From contig NZ_CAAJGK010000085.1 of the NCBI RefSeq assembly GCF_900996245.1, positions 186,001 through 250,000 on the forward strand: DNA of 64,000 nt, written 5' to 3'. Position numbers and translations under genes: made by a program. This DNA is from Paraburkholderia sp. BCC1886. GTDB lineage: Bacteria > Pseudomonadota > Gammaproteobacteria > Burkholderiales > Burkholderiaceae. This document shows, in pieces, positions 33,631-42,128 of the stretch. How positions within the stretch are numbered: the first letter of the stretch is position 1; each line of letters starts with the position of its first letter. Below the pieces are notes generated by a model. That model was given only the letters and a program-made list of their open reading frames with translations. It did not search any database and was not told the origin of the DNA.

Positions 33631-34482
33631 ATGATGAATCGAGACAACCCCGTCTGGCTGATCACAGGCTGTTCCACCGGCTTTGGCCGCGAACTGGCCA
33701 GGCTCGTGCTCGAACGCGGCTGGCGCGCCGTGGTCACCGCGCGCGATCCGTCGAAGGTGAAGGACATCGCCGAAGCACACGGCGACCGCGCGCTGGTCCT
33801 CGCGCTCGACGTGACGAAACCGAAAGATATCGAGAACGTGGTGGCGCAGGCCGAAAAACATTTCGGCCGCATCGACGCGCTCGTCAACAATGCGGGCTAC
33901 GGCTATCTGGCCGCGATCGAGGAAGGAGAAGACGACGAGGTCCGCGCGATGTTCGAGACCAACGTGTTCGGTCTCGTCGACATGACCAAGGCGGTGCTGC
34001 CGATCATGCGCGCGCAGCACAGCGGACTGATCGTGAACGTGTCGTCGATTGGCGGCATTGCGAGCTTCGCGGCGACCGGTTATTACCACGCCACCAAATA
34101 CGCGGTGGAAGGCTTGTCCGAATCGCTCGCCACCGAAGTAAAGCCGCTCGGCATTGGCGTGCTGCTCGTGGAACCGGGACCGTTCCGCACCAACTGGGCC
34201 GGCCCGTCGATCAAACAGTCGGCCACGGTCATCGACGACTACAAGGGCACGGCCGGCGAGCGCCGTCAGCAAACGGAAGCCCGCAGCGGCAAGCAGGCGG
34301 GCGATCCGGTGCGCGCGGCGCAGGCGATTATCGACGCGGCATTGTCGGACAACCCGCCGCTGCGCCTGCTGCTCGGTAAAACCGCGCTCGAACTGGCGCG
34401 CAAGAAGCTGGATTTCCTGCGCGGCGACTTCGACGCATGGGAAGCCACGACGATCGGCGCGGACTTCCCGGAAGGCGCTTAG
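33631..34482 (+). CDS. Short-chain dehydrogenase/reductase (SDR)
   Basis: A 283-residue classical SDR. The cofactor motif is TGCSTGFG (residues ~12-19), the structural NNAG is present in LVNNAGYGYLAA, and the catalytic serine and YxxxK are in NVSSIGG and YYHATKYAVEG. An aspartate/arginine after strand 2 (TARDPSK) suggests NADPH preference. The C-terminal third is typical of retinol-dehydrogenase-like bacterial members. AAGGAG lies seven bases before the ATG at 33631. The stop overlaps the convergent rubredoxin gene by four bases. The substrate is unknown. Confidence 0.88.
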   Translation: MMNRDNPVWLITGCSTGFGRELARLVLERGWRAVVTARDPSKVKDIAEAHGDRALVLALDVTKPKDIENVVAQAEKHFGRIDALVNNAGYGYLAAIEEGEDDEVRAMFETNVFGLVDMTKAVLPIMRAQHSGLIVNVSSIGGIASFAATGYYHATKYAVEGLSESLATEVKPLGIGVLLVEPGPFRTNWAGPSIKQSATVIDDYKGTAGERRQQTEARSGKQAGDPVRAAQAIIDAALSDNPPLRLLLGKTALELARKKLDFLRGDFDAWEATTIGADFPEGA

Positions 34483-34901
34483 AACTCCACCAGCGCGAAG
34501 TCTTCCTTGCCCACGTCGCACAACGGGCAACGCCAGTCGGCCGGCACATCTTCCCAGCGTGTGCCCGGCGCGAGGCCGTCTTCCGGCACGCCGACGGCTT
34601 CGTCGTAAATCCAGCCGCAGATCACGCAGACCCACTGCTTGAAGTCGTCCGCGGCGGCGGACGCCGCCGCTGTCGCTGCCGCGCCGGTATCGGCCGCGGC
34701 AGGCGCGGCGGCCGTTTCGTCGAGACTTACGACCAGCGGCGCAGCGGTAGCCTCGTTGTTATCGGCTAGACGCGCCTGCAGGCTTTCGAGCAAACGTTGC
34801 GCCTCGGCCTGGGTCAGGTCGATCCAGTAAGGATCGCCCGCGCCGTCGTTGAGCCGCTCGGGGGAGAACTGGATTTCTACGGCTACGCCCTTCTTGTACA
34901 T
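34479..34901 (-). CDS. Rubredoxin domain protein with N-terminal extension
   Basis: A 140-residue protein. The C-terminal ~55 residues are a rubredoxin with both iron-binding knuckles, CVICGWIYDEAVG and WRCPLCDVGKEDF, giving the four cysteines for one Fe. Residues ~1-60 form a separate acidic, probably folded segment (VEIQFSPERLNDGAGDPYW then helix QAEAQRLLESLQARL), followed by an alanine-rich linker. Rubredoxins donate single electrons to hydroxylases or peroxidases. The N-terminal part is not a family I recognise. It is convergent with the SDR gene. Confidence 0.82.
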   Translation of the reverse strand: MYKKGVAVEIQFSPERLNDGAGDPYWIDLTQAEAQRLLESLQARLADNNEATAAPLVVSLDETAAAPAAADTGAAATAAASAAADDFKQWVCVICGWIYDEAVGVPEDGLAPGTRWEDVPADWRCPLCDVGKEDFALVEF

Positions 34902-34983
34902 GGCAAATCGGAATGTCGATGATGCCGGCGGCGAACGCCGGCGTAAGTCGGAAGCGCGATGACGCTGAGGCTCGGCGAAAGAA

Positions 34984-35106
34984 TCAGACGAACTGGTTCA
35001 GGACGATGGCGACGATCAGCGCAATACCGCCGATCAGGCCGAGCATTTGAAGAAGAGTCAGGGATTTGCGCGGGCGCGCGGGGATCTGTTGCGTATTCAC
35101 GGGCAT
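34984..35106 (-). CDS. Small single-span membrane protein
   Basis: A 40-residue peptide: a short basic N-terminal part (MPVNTQQIPARPRKSLTLL) then one hydrophobic helix (MLGLIGGIALIVAIVLNQFV) ending at the stop. It should insert with the N terminus inside by the positive-inside rule. The frame stays open upstream, but only this part has coherent sequence. No strong Shine-Dalgarno sequence is seen. Tiny helix-only proteins often modify larger membrane complexes. The neighbour 82 bases upstream is a rubredoxin gene on the same strand. Confidence 0.5.
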   Translation of the reverse strand: MPVNTQQIPARPRKSLTLLQMLGLIGGIALIVAIVLNQFV

Positions 35107-35363
35107 GCTGGCAATTGGGAAAAAACGAAATACTACACGGATGCGCGGCCGCTCACGCCGATCTGCGTCAAGCTGCGCGCAGGCACTGTCCTCTACGGCA
35201 CGAGCATTATCGCCGCCCGTGCGTGACGAATTGCGCATCGTAAGGAGATGAATTACTTCCTGACGCGGCGCAACGGCTGCATATGGACGTCCCGGCGCCC
35301 GCTTCCGGCCAGATGCCCTACCATCTCATGCCGGACGACAGGCCGACCCAACCGGAGGACCGA

Positions 35364-36224
35364 ATGACAGGCGCAACCGTATTCAACGATCGGACCGATC
35401 ACTGGCTCGTCGCGCGGCGCGATCCGGAGACGGGCATCGAAGCATTGCGCGCGCATTTCAGCGGCCACGCTTACGATCCGCACGACCACGACGACATGTT
35501 GATCGGCTACACCGAACAAGGCGTGCAGCGCTTTCAGTGTCATCGGTCGTTGCATACGAGCATTCCCGGCCGCGCGATCCTGATCGAGCCCGGTGCCATG
35601 CACGACGGTCATGCGCCGGAAGCTGGCGGCTTCACGTACGCGATGCTGTACTTGCCGCAAGGCTGGGTCGAGCAGGCGTCGCGCCGGCTGAATCTGCCGG
35701 GCCTGCGCGGCGCCGAGGCCGCTTTCAGCCACACGCTGGTGGACGATCGAGACCTCGTCGAAACCATTCGGGCTGCGTTCTTCGCCATTCATCACGAGGA
35801 AGGCCGGCTCGCGCGCGATGAGACGCTCGACCGCCTGCTGAGCCGACTCGGCGGCCAGTTGCGCAACGCGCACGTGCAAAGCCGCGATCTTGCCGCGCCG
35901 CTCGCGGCTCTGCGCGTGCGCGATCTGCTGCACGAACAGATGGACGGCAACCTCGGACTCGATGAACTCGCAACCGTCGCGGGTATCGACCGGTTCCGTC
36001 TGACGCGGCAGTTCAAGCGCACGTTCGGCACGTCGCCTCATGCCTATCTCGTGCGCTTGCGTCTGCGCGCCGCGCGCCGGTTGCTGGCAAGCGGGCATCG
36101 GCCCGCGCAGGTTGCCGCGATGGTCGGCTTCTCGGATCAGAGTCATCTCGGCCGCTGGTTTCACCGTGCTTACCGGATGACCCCGGCGGCCTATCGCCAG
36201 ATGTGCACAAACGTTCCAGACTGA
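35364..36224 (+). CDS. AraC-family transcriptional regulator
   Basis: A 286-residue regulator. The N-terminal cupin-like arm (residues ~20-110) includes HAYDPHDHDDMLIGYTEQG. The C-terminal AraC domain (~185-285) has both helix-turn-helix units: NLGLDELATVAGIDRFRLTR and RPAQVAAMVGFSDQSHLGRW. The start at 35364 (MTGATVF) has CGGAGGA upstream; two earlier in-frame ATGs lack sites. It precedes the DUF2000 gene by 44 bases in the same direction. In many genomes such a pair belongs with amino-acid exporters, but none is adjacent here. Confidence 0.88.
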   Translation: MTGATVFNDRTDHWLVARRDPETGIEALRAHFSGHAYDPHDHDDMLIGYTEQGVQRFQCHRSLHTSIPGRAILIEPGAMHDGHAPEAGGFTYAMLYLPQGWVEQASRRLNLPGLRGAEAAFSHTLVDDRDLVETIRAAFFAIHHEEGRLARDETLDRLLSRLGGQLRNAHVQSRDLAAPLAALRVRDLLHEQMDGNLGLDELATVAGIDRFRLTRQFKRTFGTSPHAYLVRLRLRAARRLLASGHRPAQVAAMVGFSDQSHLGRWFHRAYRMTPAAYRQMCTNVPD

Positions 36225-36268
36225 TCGCCGCGGTTCCAGCACCATCGGCGCTTCAAGGAGGAACCTTC

Positions 36269-36676
36269 ATGTTCGATACCAAAGTGGCGCTGATCGTGCG
36301 CGACGATCTGGCGGTCTGGCAGAAACTCAACGTCGTCGCCTTTCTCGCGACCGGCGTGGCGGCCGCGATACCGGAAGCGCTGGGCGAGCCTTACGAGGAC
36401 GCCTCGGGGCATGTATACGGCCGCATGCTGGGCCAGCCGATGCTCGTATTCGCCGCCGATCTTTCCGGCTTGCAGGCCGCGCATCGGCAGGCGCTCACGC
36501 GTGAACTCGACATCGTGCCGTACGTGCAGCCGATGTTTGCCACCGGCCACGATGCGGCGAACCGCGAGGCGTTTCGCGCTCAGGACACGAGCCACTTCGA
36601 ATTCGTGGGCCTGGCGCTGCATGGCGCCAAAAAAGCGGTGGACAAGGCCGTGAAGGGACTTGCGCTGCATGGCTGA
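36269..36676 (+). CDS. DUF2000 family protein
   Basis: A 135-residue soluble protein of the DUF2000 family, which adopts a fold like peptidyl-tRNA hydrolase 2. Family text includes MFDTKVALIVRDDLAVWQKL, then NVVAFLATGVAA, and DLSGLQAAHRQAL. No catalytic function has been established for the family as far as I know. The start at 36269 has AAGGAGG upstream. It directly follows the AraC regulator gene and may be co-transcribed. It converges with the chemoreceptor gene at 36701, 24 bases apart. Confidence 0.82.
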   Translation: MFDTKVALIVRDDLAVWQKLNVVAFLATGVAAAIPEALGEPYEDASGHVYGRMLGQPMLVFAADLSGLQAAHRQALTRELDIVPYVQPMFATGHDAANREAFRAQDTSHFEFVGLALHGAKKAVDKAVKGLALHG

Positions 36677-36700
36677 GATCGCTCGCGCAATGCGACACGA

Positions 36701-38254
36701 TTACAAGTGGAAGATCGCCACCGACGACGCCAGCATCGCCGATTGCGCATTCAACGATTCCCCCGCTGCCGTCGCCTGCTCGACGAGCGCGGCGTTCTGC
36801 TGCAAGTCGGCATCCATCGTGGAGATCGCGTCGCTGACGCGCTGCAAGCCCTGACTTTGAGCGGTGGAAGCCGTGGAGATTTCGAGCATCAGGTGATCGA
36901 CTTGCTGAACCGCTTGCGCAATGGATTGCGTCGCGGTGCCCGCCTCTTCGACACGAACCCGGCCGTGTTCGACGTTGTCGACCGAACGACCCACGAGCGT
37001 GGCGATCTCATGGGCCGCGGCGGCCGTACGCTGCGACAGCACGCGCACTTCGGCGGCGACCACGGCGAACCCGCGGCCCTGCTCGCCGGCCCGTGCCGCT
37101 TCGATCGCCGCGTTGATGGCGAGAATGTTCGTCTGCGCGGAAATACCGTCGATCAGACTCGTAATCTCGACGATCTTCTCCGAGCTTTTCGCCACGTCGC
37201 GAATCGCTTCGATTGCGTGCTCCATGCGCTCCGCGCCTTCGCGCACTAGCCCCGCGGTTCCCGTGGCGATGCGCGCCGCCTCACCGGCGTGGATCGCGTT
37301 CTGACTCACCGTGCGGGTCAATTCCTGCATTTCGGTTGCCGAGGTTTGCAGCGCAATCGACGCGCGCTCGGTACGGTTCGACAGATCCGCGTTACCCGCC
37401 GCGACCTGACGGGTGGCATCGGCCAGTTCGCCGGCGCCGTGGCTGATGTTCCCGACGATCAGCGAGAGGCTCGCGCGCGTGAGATTCAAGGCGCGGGCGA
37501 CCGGTTCGAAGGCGCGCGAGCGACCTGCATCGAAGCGCTCCGACAGGTCGCCGGCGGCAACGCGGTACAGGTAATCGGTGACTTCGTTCAACGGCGCAAG
37601 AATCGAGCGCTTGAGCGCACGCGTCTGTAGCAGGCTCAGGACGGCCGCACTCACCAGCGCGCCCGCGCCGATCGCGCGCGCGTTGGGCGAGCCGGGCCAC
37701 AGCCATTCCACGAGGTCGACGACGAGGCAGGCGAGTACGCCGAGCGGCGCGAGTGTCAGCGTCGAACGCGGCACGATGCGGCGCACCACCCGCAGCGACT
37801 GCGCGAGTCGACCGCTTCTGACGAGGCGGCCACGCTCGATGGCGTAGCGCGAACCGTCGGGGCCGTTCAGTTGCGCGTACATCTGCTTCGTCTCGGCGAT
37901 CATTTGCGGCGATGCTTGCGAGCGCAACGAGGTGAAGCCGATCAGCTTGCCGTCGCGCCAGCACGGCGCGATATTCGTCACGGTCCAGAGCAGGCTGCCG
38001 TCCTTGCACACATTGACGTTGACGCCCTCCCAGCGACGACCCACGTCGATGGTCGCGCGAACATCCAGAAACGCGGCGCGCGGGGAAAACGCCGGGACCA
38101 GTCGTGCGTAGGGAAAGCCGACGAGCTGATCGACTTCATATCCCACTGCCTGAGCGAACGCCGCGTTCGCGTAGGTGACATTGCCCTTCAGGTCGGTGCG
38201 GGATATCAGGAAGTCGGTGGGCCCGACACTGCGCTCGCCCGGATGATTACGCAT
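36701..38254 (-). CDS. Aer-type PAS methyl-accepting chemotaxis protein
   Basis: A 517-residue chemoreceptor with the same plan as the one at 1686-3323: a PAS domain at residues ~15-130 (ISRTDLKGNVTYANAAFAQA), a hydrophobic hairpin near 175-220, HAMP and a signalling domain with the tip DGISAQTNILAINAAIEAAR. The PAS and hairpin segments differ enough that it must sense something else. The start at 38254 (MRNHPGERS) gives the usual length; the frame opens much further upstream through AT-rich, repeat-bearing sequence, so that part is unlikely to be translated. It shares the 3' side with the convergent DUF2000 gene. Confidence 0.9.
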   Translation of the reverse strand: MRNHPGERSVGPTDFLISRTDLKGNVTYANAAFAQAVGYEVDQLVGFPYARLVPAFSPRAAFLDVRATIDVGRRWEGVNVNVCKDGSLLWTVTNIAPCWRDGKLIGFTSLRSQASPQMIAETKQMYAQLNGPDGSRYAIERGRLVRSGRLAQSLRVVRRIVPRSTLTLAPLGVLACLVVDLVEWLWPGSPNARAIGAGALVSAAVLSLLQTRALKRSILAPLNEVTDYLYRVAAGDLSERFDAGRSRAFEPVARALNLTRASLSLIVGNISHGAGELADATRQVAAGNADLSNRTERASIALQTSATEMQELTRTVSQNAIHAGEAARIATGTAGLVREGAERMEHAIEAIRDVAKSSEKIVEITSLIDGISAQTNILAINAAIEAARAGEQGRGFAVVAAEVRVLSQRTAAAAHEIATLVGRSVDNVEHGRVRVEEAGTATQSIAQAVQQVDHLMLEISTASTAQSQGLQRVSDAISTMDADLQQNAALVEQATAAGESLNAQSAMLASSVAIFHL

Positions 38255-38282
38255 GGAGATCTTCGCCTCAATCGTCGATTTG

Positions 38283-38362
38283 TTCCACATATGGACAACT
38301 GTTTTTAATGTGGAATATTTTAGAGGCTGGGCGTTTGGACAAAAAGATTTTTCGATGTGGAA
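38283..38362. repeat. Three copies of ATGTGGAA upstream of the chemoreceptor
   Basis: TTCCACAT (38283-38290), ATGTGGAA (38308-38315) and another ATGTGGAA at about 38354-38361 lie in an AT-rich stretch before the chemoreceptor start. The first two form an inverted repeat. They look like operator half-sites. Confidence 0.4.
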
Positions 38363-38477
38363 AGCCACGCCATTTCCGACGACTGCCGGAGAGCGTGTCT
38401 TAACGAACAAGCTGAGGGAGGAAGAAACAGACATGACGACCGCCCGATCGGGCGGCCGCGTTGAATCGCAAGCGCGT

Positions 38478-39770
38478 TTAGCTCTTCGCGAGCGGATTGC
38501 CCTGGCGAGAGTCCCAGAAACGAATAATCGCGGTATCGCCAGTGCCGGCGCCCACGATCTGATCCGGCGCACCGCCCTCGCGCAGCAACGCGCGCAGTTC
38601 GTTGATAACCGGAAACACCTCGTGATTCCAGTCCGCGCCTTGCGAATCGTGCGCGCGTTGTTCCGCTTCGACGATCTCGCGGTCTTCCTTGAAAATCCGC
38701 TCCGTGAACCAGACCAGCAGTGGCCATGCGAGATTCAGCACACCGGGAATGCCCGGTTTGCGGATCGACAGCAAGCCGAACGTGCGGTTGGTGCGCTGCT
38801 CGCGATCGAGCGGCACGTAGACGATCCACAGGCTCATCACCAGCGTCTGATCGGACGTGCGGATCTGCAGCGTCTGATACGGATACTCGGTGCGGATCGT
38901 CATCACGTCCTTGTCGTTATCGCCGCCGGTCTTGCGGCTCTGACCGAACACGATGGCTTCCCCGATCGGCTGCTGACCCGCCATCCGCGCGAACGTGTAA
39001 TCGACCTCGACCCAGTTCTCGCCGCGCCGCCGGCCGACCGAACGCGCCCGCATCTGCCCCATCTGGCGGCGATGCAGGAACTGATGGTTCATGTCCATCA
39101 GGTTCTCGTGCATGAACGAGTAATGGCAATTCACCGGACGGCCGAAGCGGCGCGTCTTGTACTTCGGGTCCGCGACGGCGGCAAGCGGCGGAATCGGCCG
39201 CTCTTCCGCGAGAGCCGCGTCGCCGGGAAATACGAAGATCAGACCTTCCACTTCGCGGCAAGGGTACGAGCGCACGCCGTTGGGCAAACGTTCGCGGCCC
39301 AGATACGGCACGTCGATGCATTTGCCGGAACAGTCGTAAGTCCAGCCGTGATACCCGCAACGAATCGACTCGCCGTCCACCACGCCCTGATGCAACGGCA
39401 CCTGACGGTGCGCGCAACGATCTTCCAGCGCGAACACCTTGCCGGATTCCGTACGCGCCAGCACGATGGGATCGCCCGCGAACGTCACGCCATGGGTCTT
39501 GCCGCGTTTCACTTCGTGCGACCACGCGAGCGGATACCAGAAGTCCGGGTGAATCCCCACGCGCCGCAGATCGCGCACCGGCGCACCGCTGACAGCCTCG
39601 AGCGTCGCGCGTTCGCTGGCGGACGTGCGGGTGGTGTCGGCGGAATGAGCGGATGGAGCGGATTCGGCGGGAGCAGCGGGAATGACTTCAGGCGATGCGG
39701 CAGCATGAGCAGGCGAGGTGTCGACGGGCGCATCGACCAGGTCTTGTTCAAGCGGGGGGACAGCATGCAT
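38478..39770 (-). CDS. Rieske-type aromatic ring-hydroxylating / demethylating oxygenase
   Basis: A 430-residue oxygenase component. The Rieske 2Fe-2S site is CAHRQVPLHQG with CGYHGWTYDCSG (C-x-H ... C-x2-H). The mononuclear iron site matches NLMDMNHQFLH. Single-component layout places it near VanA-type O-demethylases and pheophorbide-oxygenase-like enzymes, not two-subunit dioxygenases. A ~65-residue N-terminal extension rich in Ala, Pro and Ser precedes the domain; it is real, because GGAGG sits eight bases before the ATG. No reductase or ferredoxin gene is adjacent. Substrate unknown. Confidence 0.85.
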   Translation of the reverse strand: MHAVPPLEQDLVDAPVDTSPAHAAASPEVIPAAPAESAPSAHSADTTRTSASERATLEAVSGAPVRDLRRVGIHPDFWYPLAWSHEVKRGKTHGVTFAGDPIVLARTESGKVFALEDRCAHRQVPLHQGVVDGESIRCGYHGWTYDCSGKCIDVPYLGRERLPNGVRSYPCREVEGLIFVFPGDAALAEERPIPPLAAVADPKYKTRRFGRPVNCHYSFMHENLMDMNHQFLHRRQMGQMRARSVGRRRGENWVEVDYTFARMAGQQPIGEAIVFGQSRKTGGDNDKDVMTIRTEYPYQTLQIRTSDQTLVMSLWIVYVPLDREQRTNRTFGLLSIRKPGIPGVLNLAWPLLVWFTERIFKEDREIVEAEQRAHDSQGADWNHEVFPVINELRALLREGGAPDQIVGAGTGDTAIIRFWDSRQGNPLAKS

Positions 39771-39933
39771 ATATGGAGCCTCCGTGCACGGGCGGATAGA
39801 GGGTTGCGCCCTGCAAGTTGCGGGGCGGCATCGTCCGCCAGTCTACTAGATGCCGCCGTCGCATGGTTCGGGTAACGACCCCGCCGGGCTACCCGCTTCG
39901 CTGCGGGCCTGGCGGAACCGTGGCGTTTGCGGC

Positions 39934-41385
39934 TCAGGGCTCGTCGCGCGCCGCCAGTCCGGTGCGGCGCTGCACGCCCCATGCGCGTCCGCCGCGCAGA
40001 AATTGCAGCCAGCCGAGCGCCGCCCCCAGATGCCGTACGAGTTGAAACGTGAACGGCTCGGCAATCGCCGCCAGCACCGCCATCCCGACGCTATTGCCGG
40101 TCCGCTCGCCCGTCCAGCGTCGATACAGATGAATGCTCCACAAATAGAACGCCAGGTCGATCGCCGTTTTTACGCCGATCACGCTGAAAATCGACACCAC
40201 GATCGCGCCATGCCCGCCGAACAGAAAGCCCAGCAGCAAAGCGAACGCGGTCAGCCCGTAGATGGGCTGCATCGTGTCGATGGCCTTGACCGGCAGCATC
40301 AGCATGCCGAGCGTGCCGTAACGCGGATTGCCGGTCATGTCGCGATTCCAGTACTGCGTCTGTAGAAAGCCCGCGAACCAGCGCCGCCGTTGCCGCAGGA
40401 AACTGGCGAGGTTGTCGGGGGCATCGGTATGCGCATGCGCGCCGCCGACCACCTGCACGTCCCAACCCAGACCGTGATCGACCGAATAACGGCGCAAGCG
40501 GTGAATCAGTTCGTAGTCTTCCACCAGACACTGCGGATCGAACCCGCCGACTTCCACGAGCGCGTCGCGTTTGAACGACGCGAACGCGCCCGAGATGAGC
40601 AACAGACTGTCGGCGCGCATCCACGCAAAACGGGCGATGAAATTGCGCATGTATTCGTAAGTCTGGAACCACTGGAACACGCGGCCGGACACCGTTTTTC
40701 CGCACAGCGGCACGAGAATGCCCGCCGCCGCGACCAGCTTCGGTGCGTTCGCGAAAGCGGCGCGCATTGCGTAGGTTGCGTCGTCGTCGAGCAGCGTGTC
40801 GGCGTCGACGGTCATCACGGTTTCGGTCGTCATGACCGCGATGGCCGCGTTCAGCGCGCGCGCCTTGCCACCGTGCGGCACGCGCAGCCAGTACAGGTTC
40901 GGGTACTGTGCGCTCGCGGCGCTCAGCACGCCTTCCGCTGCGGGCGTCAATCCGAAACGTTCGGCGAGCAGGACGCCGGTGTGGTCGGTGGAGCCATCGT
41001 CGGCGATGACGATCTGCGCGACGCCATGGGCCTGACGCAGCAACGCGGCGATCGTCACCGGCAGCACCGACGCCTCGTTATGCGACGCGACGATCACGCC
41101 CATTTCCGGCAGACGGCGCACGTCGTCATCGGCATCGAGCGGAACCGGCCGGTGCATCAACGGCAGCGATTTCCACGTGACGAAGGCCAGCAGCAACGTG
41201 TCGTACACCACGTAAGCAATGCCGGTCGACCACGCCAGCGCGCCCTGCAGAAAAAACGCGCGCGCGAAGAGCAGCGCCCACAGCACGACCACGCTGAAGT
41301 GGATCAACGTGCTCAACAGCGTGGTCGGCCTCGGCCGGATGCGCGGGGACGCGAGTGCAAGCGCCTGTTCGAGTGTGTTCTTCAC
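39934..41385 (-). CDS. Membrane glycosyltransferase, family 2
   Basis: A 483-residue processive-type GT2 enzyme. Two N-terminal hydrophobic segments (residues ~20-60) precede a GT-A catalytic domain with ADDGSTDHTG, DADTLL, the acid CLVEDYELIH and the QRRRW motif (QxxRW). Three or four C-terminal membrane segments follow. This resembles synthases of cellulose, hyaluronan or poly-GlcNAc type. The start is a GTG at 41385 eight bases after the cytochrome b561 stop, preceded by TTAGG; a longer frame upstream is antisense-like text of that gene. Product unknown; no other polysaccharide genes are adjacent. Confidence 0.85.
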   Translation of the reverse strand: MKNTLEQALALASPRIRPRPTTLLSTLIHFSVVVLWALLFARAFFLQGALAWSTGIAYVVYDTLLLAFVTWKSLPLMHRPVPLDADDDVRRLPEMGVIVASHNEASVLPVTIAALLRQAHGVAQIVIADDGSTDHTGVLLAERFGLTPAAEGVLSAASAQYPNLYWLRVPHGGKARALNAAIAVMTTETVMTVDADTLLDDDATYAMRAAFANAPKLVAAAGILVPLCGKTVSGRVFQWFQTYEYMRNFIARFAWMRADSLLLISGAFASFKRDALVEVGGFDPQCLVEDYELIHRLRRYSVDHGLGWDVQVVGGAHAHTDAPDNLASFLRQRRRWFAGFLQTQYWNRDMTGNPRYGTLGMLMLPVKAIDTMQPIYGLTAFALLLGFLFGGHGAIVVSIFSVIGVKTAIDLAFYLWSIHLYRRWTGERTGNSVGMAVLAAIAEPFTFQLVRHLGAALGWLQFLRGGRAWGVQRRTGLAARDEP

Positions 41386-41393
41386 AAAATGAC

Positions 41394-41993
41394 CTAAGGC
41401 AGCATGCGTTTCAAAACCGACTTGCGGTCGATCCACTGGTGCTTCAGCGCACCGACGATATGCATGGCCAGCAGCGCATACAGCGCGTAGCCGAGCCACG
41501 TATGCAACGCGCCGAAGCGGTCGTGCAAACTTTCCCTGAGCGTGGGATCGAGATGCATGACGAAGCCGATACGCGGCCACGGAAACAGATTGAACAGACG
41601 CATGGGATGCGTCGCCGCATCTTTCCACGCGGAATCGTGCAGCCAGCCGGAAAGCGGCAGCCCGATCATCAACAGATACAGCAGGAAATGTGCAACGTGC
41701 GCCGCGACTTTTTCCCACGACGGAAATTCGCGCGGCAGCGGCGGCGGCCGGTGCGACACGCGCCACAAGATGCGCAGCAGCGCGAGACCGAGCACCGTAA
41801 TGCCGATCGACTTGTGCGTGTCCACGACCGGACGAACCCAGTCGTCGGGCCACGACTCCGCACTTAAGCCCAGGCAGACGTTGACGATGATCAGCAGCGC
41901 GATCAGCCAGTGCAGCGCCATCGCCGTACGCGTATAGCGCGTGGGCGGCAGCGGTTCAGTGATGGCGCTCGGGGTAGCGACGTGTCGACTCAT
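41394..41993 (-). CDS. Cytochrome b561
   Basis: A 199-residue inner-membrane diheme cytochrome b of the bacterial CybB type. Four hydrophobic segments carry heme-ligand histidines in ALHWLIALL, VDTHKSIGI, the pair in KVAAHVAHFLL, and LHTWLGYALYALLAMHIV. It moves electrons between quinol and a partner such as superoxide or an unknown dehydrogenase. The start at 41993 (MSRHVATPS) is preferred to a longer frame. The gene is only eight bases from the glycosyltransferase gene, so both are probably co-transcribed, an unusual pairing. Confidence 0.87.
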   Translation of the reverse strand: MSRHVATPSAITEPLPPTRYTRTAMALHWLIALLIIVNVCLGLSAESWPDDWVRPVVDTHKSIGITVLGLALLRILWRVSHRPPPLPREFPSWEKVAAHVAHFLLYLLMIGLPLSGWLHDSAWKDAATHPMRLFNLFPWPRIGFVMHLDPTLRESLHDRFGALHTWLGYALYALLAMHIVGALKHQWIDRKSVLKRMLP

Positions 41994-42128
41994 GGCTCGT
42001 TCCGTTCGCAAAGGCGGGTTCGATGAAAGCAGTTTGAAAAAGCGCGTGCCGCGAAAAAAGCGTGTGCGACACAAAGACTTCTCAGTGTGCCGCTTTCCCG
42101 TCGTGCGCGCGGGGCAGTGTGTTTCAGA

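Noticed and set aside
34984..35238. 84-residue form of the small membrane protein
   Set aside because: The first 44 codons read as Arg-rich noise; only the 40-residue form from 35106 is coherent.
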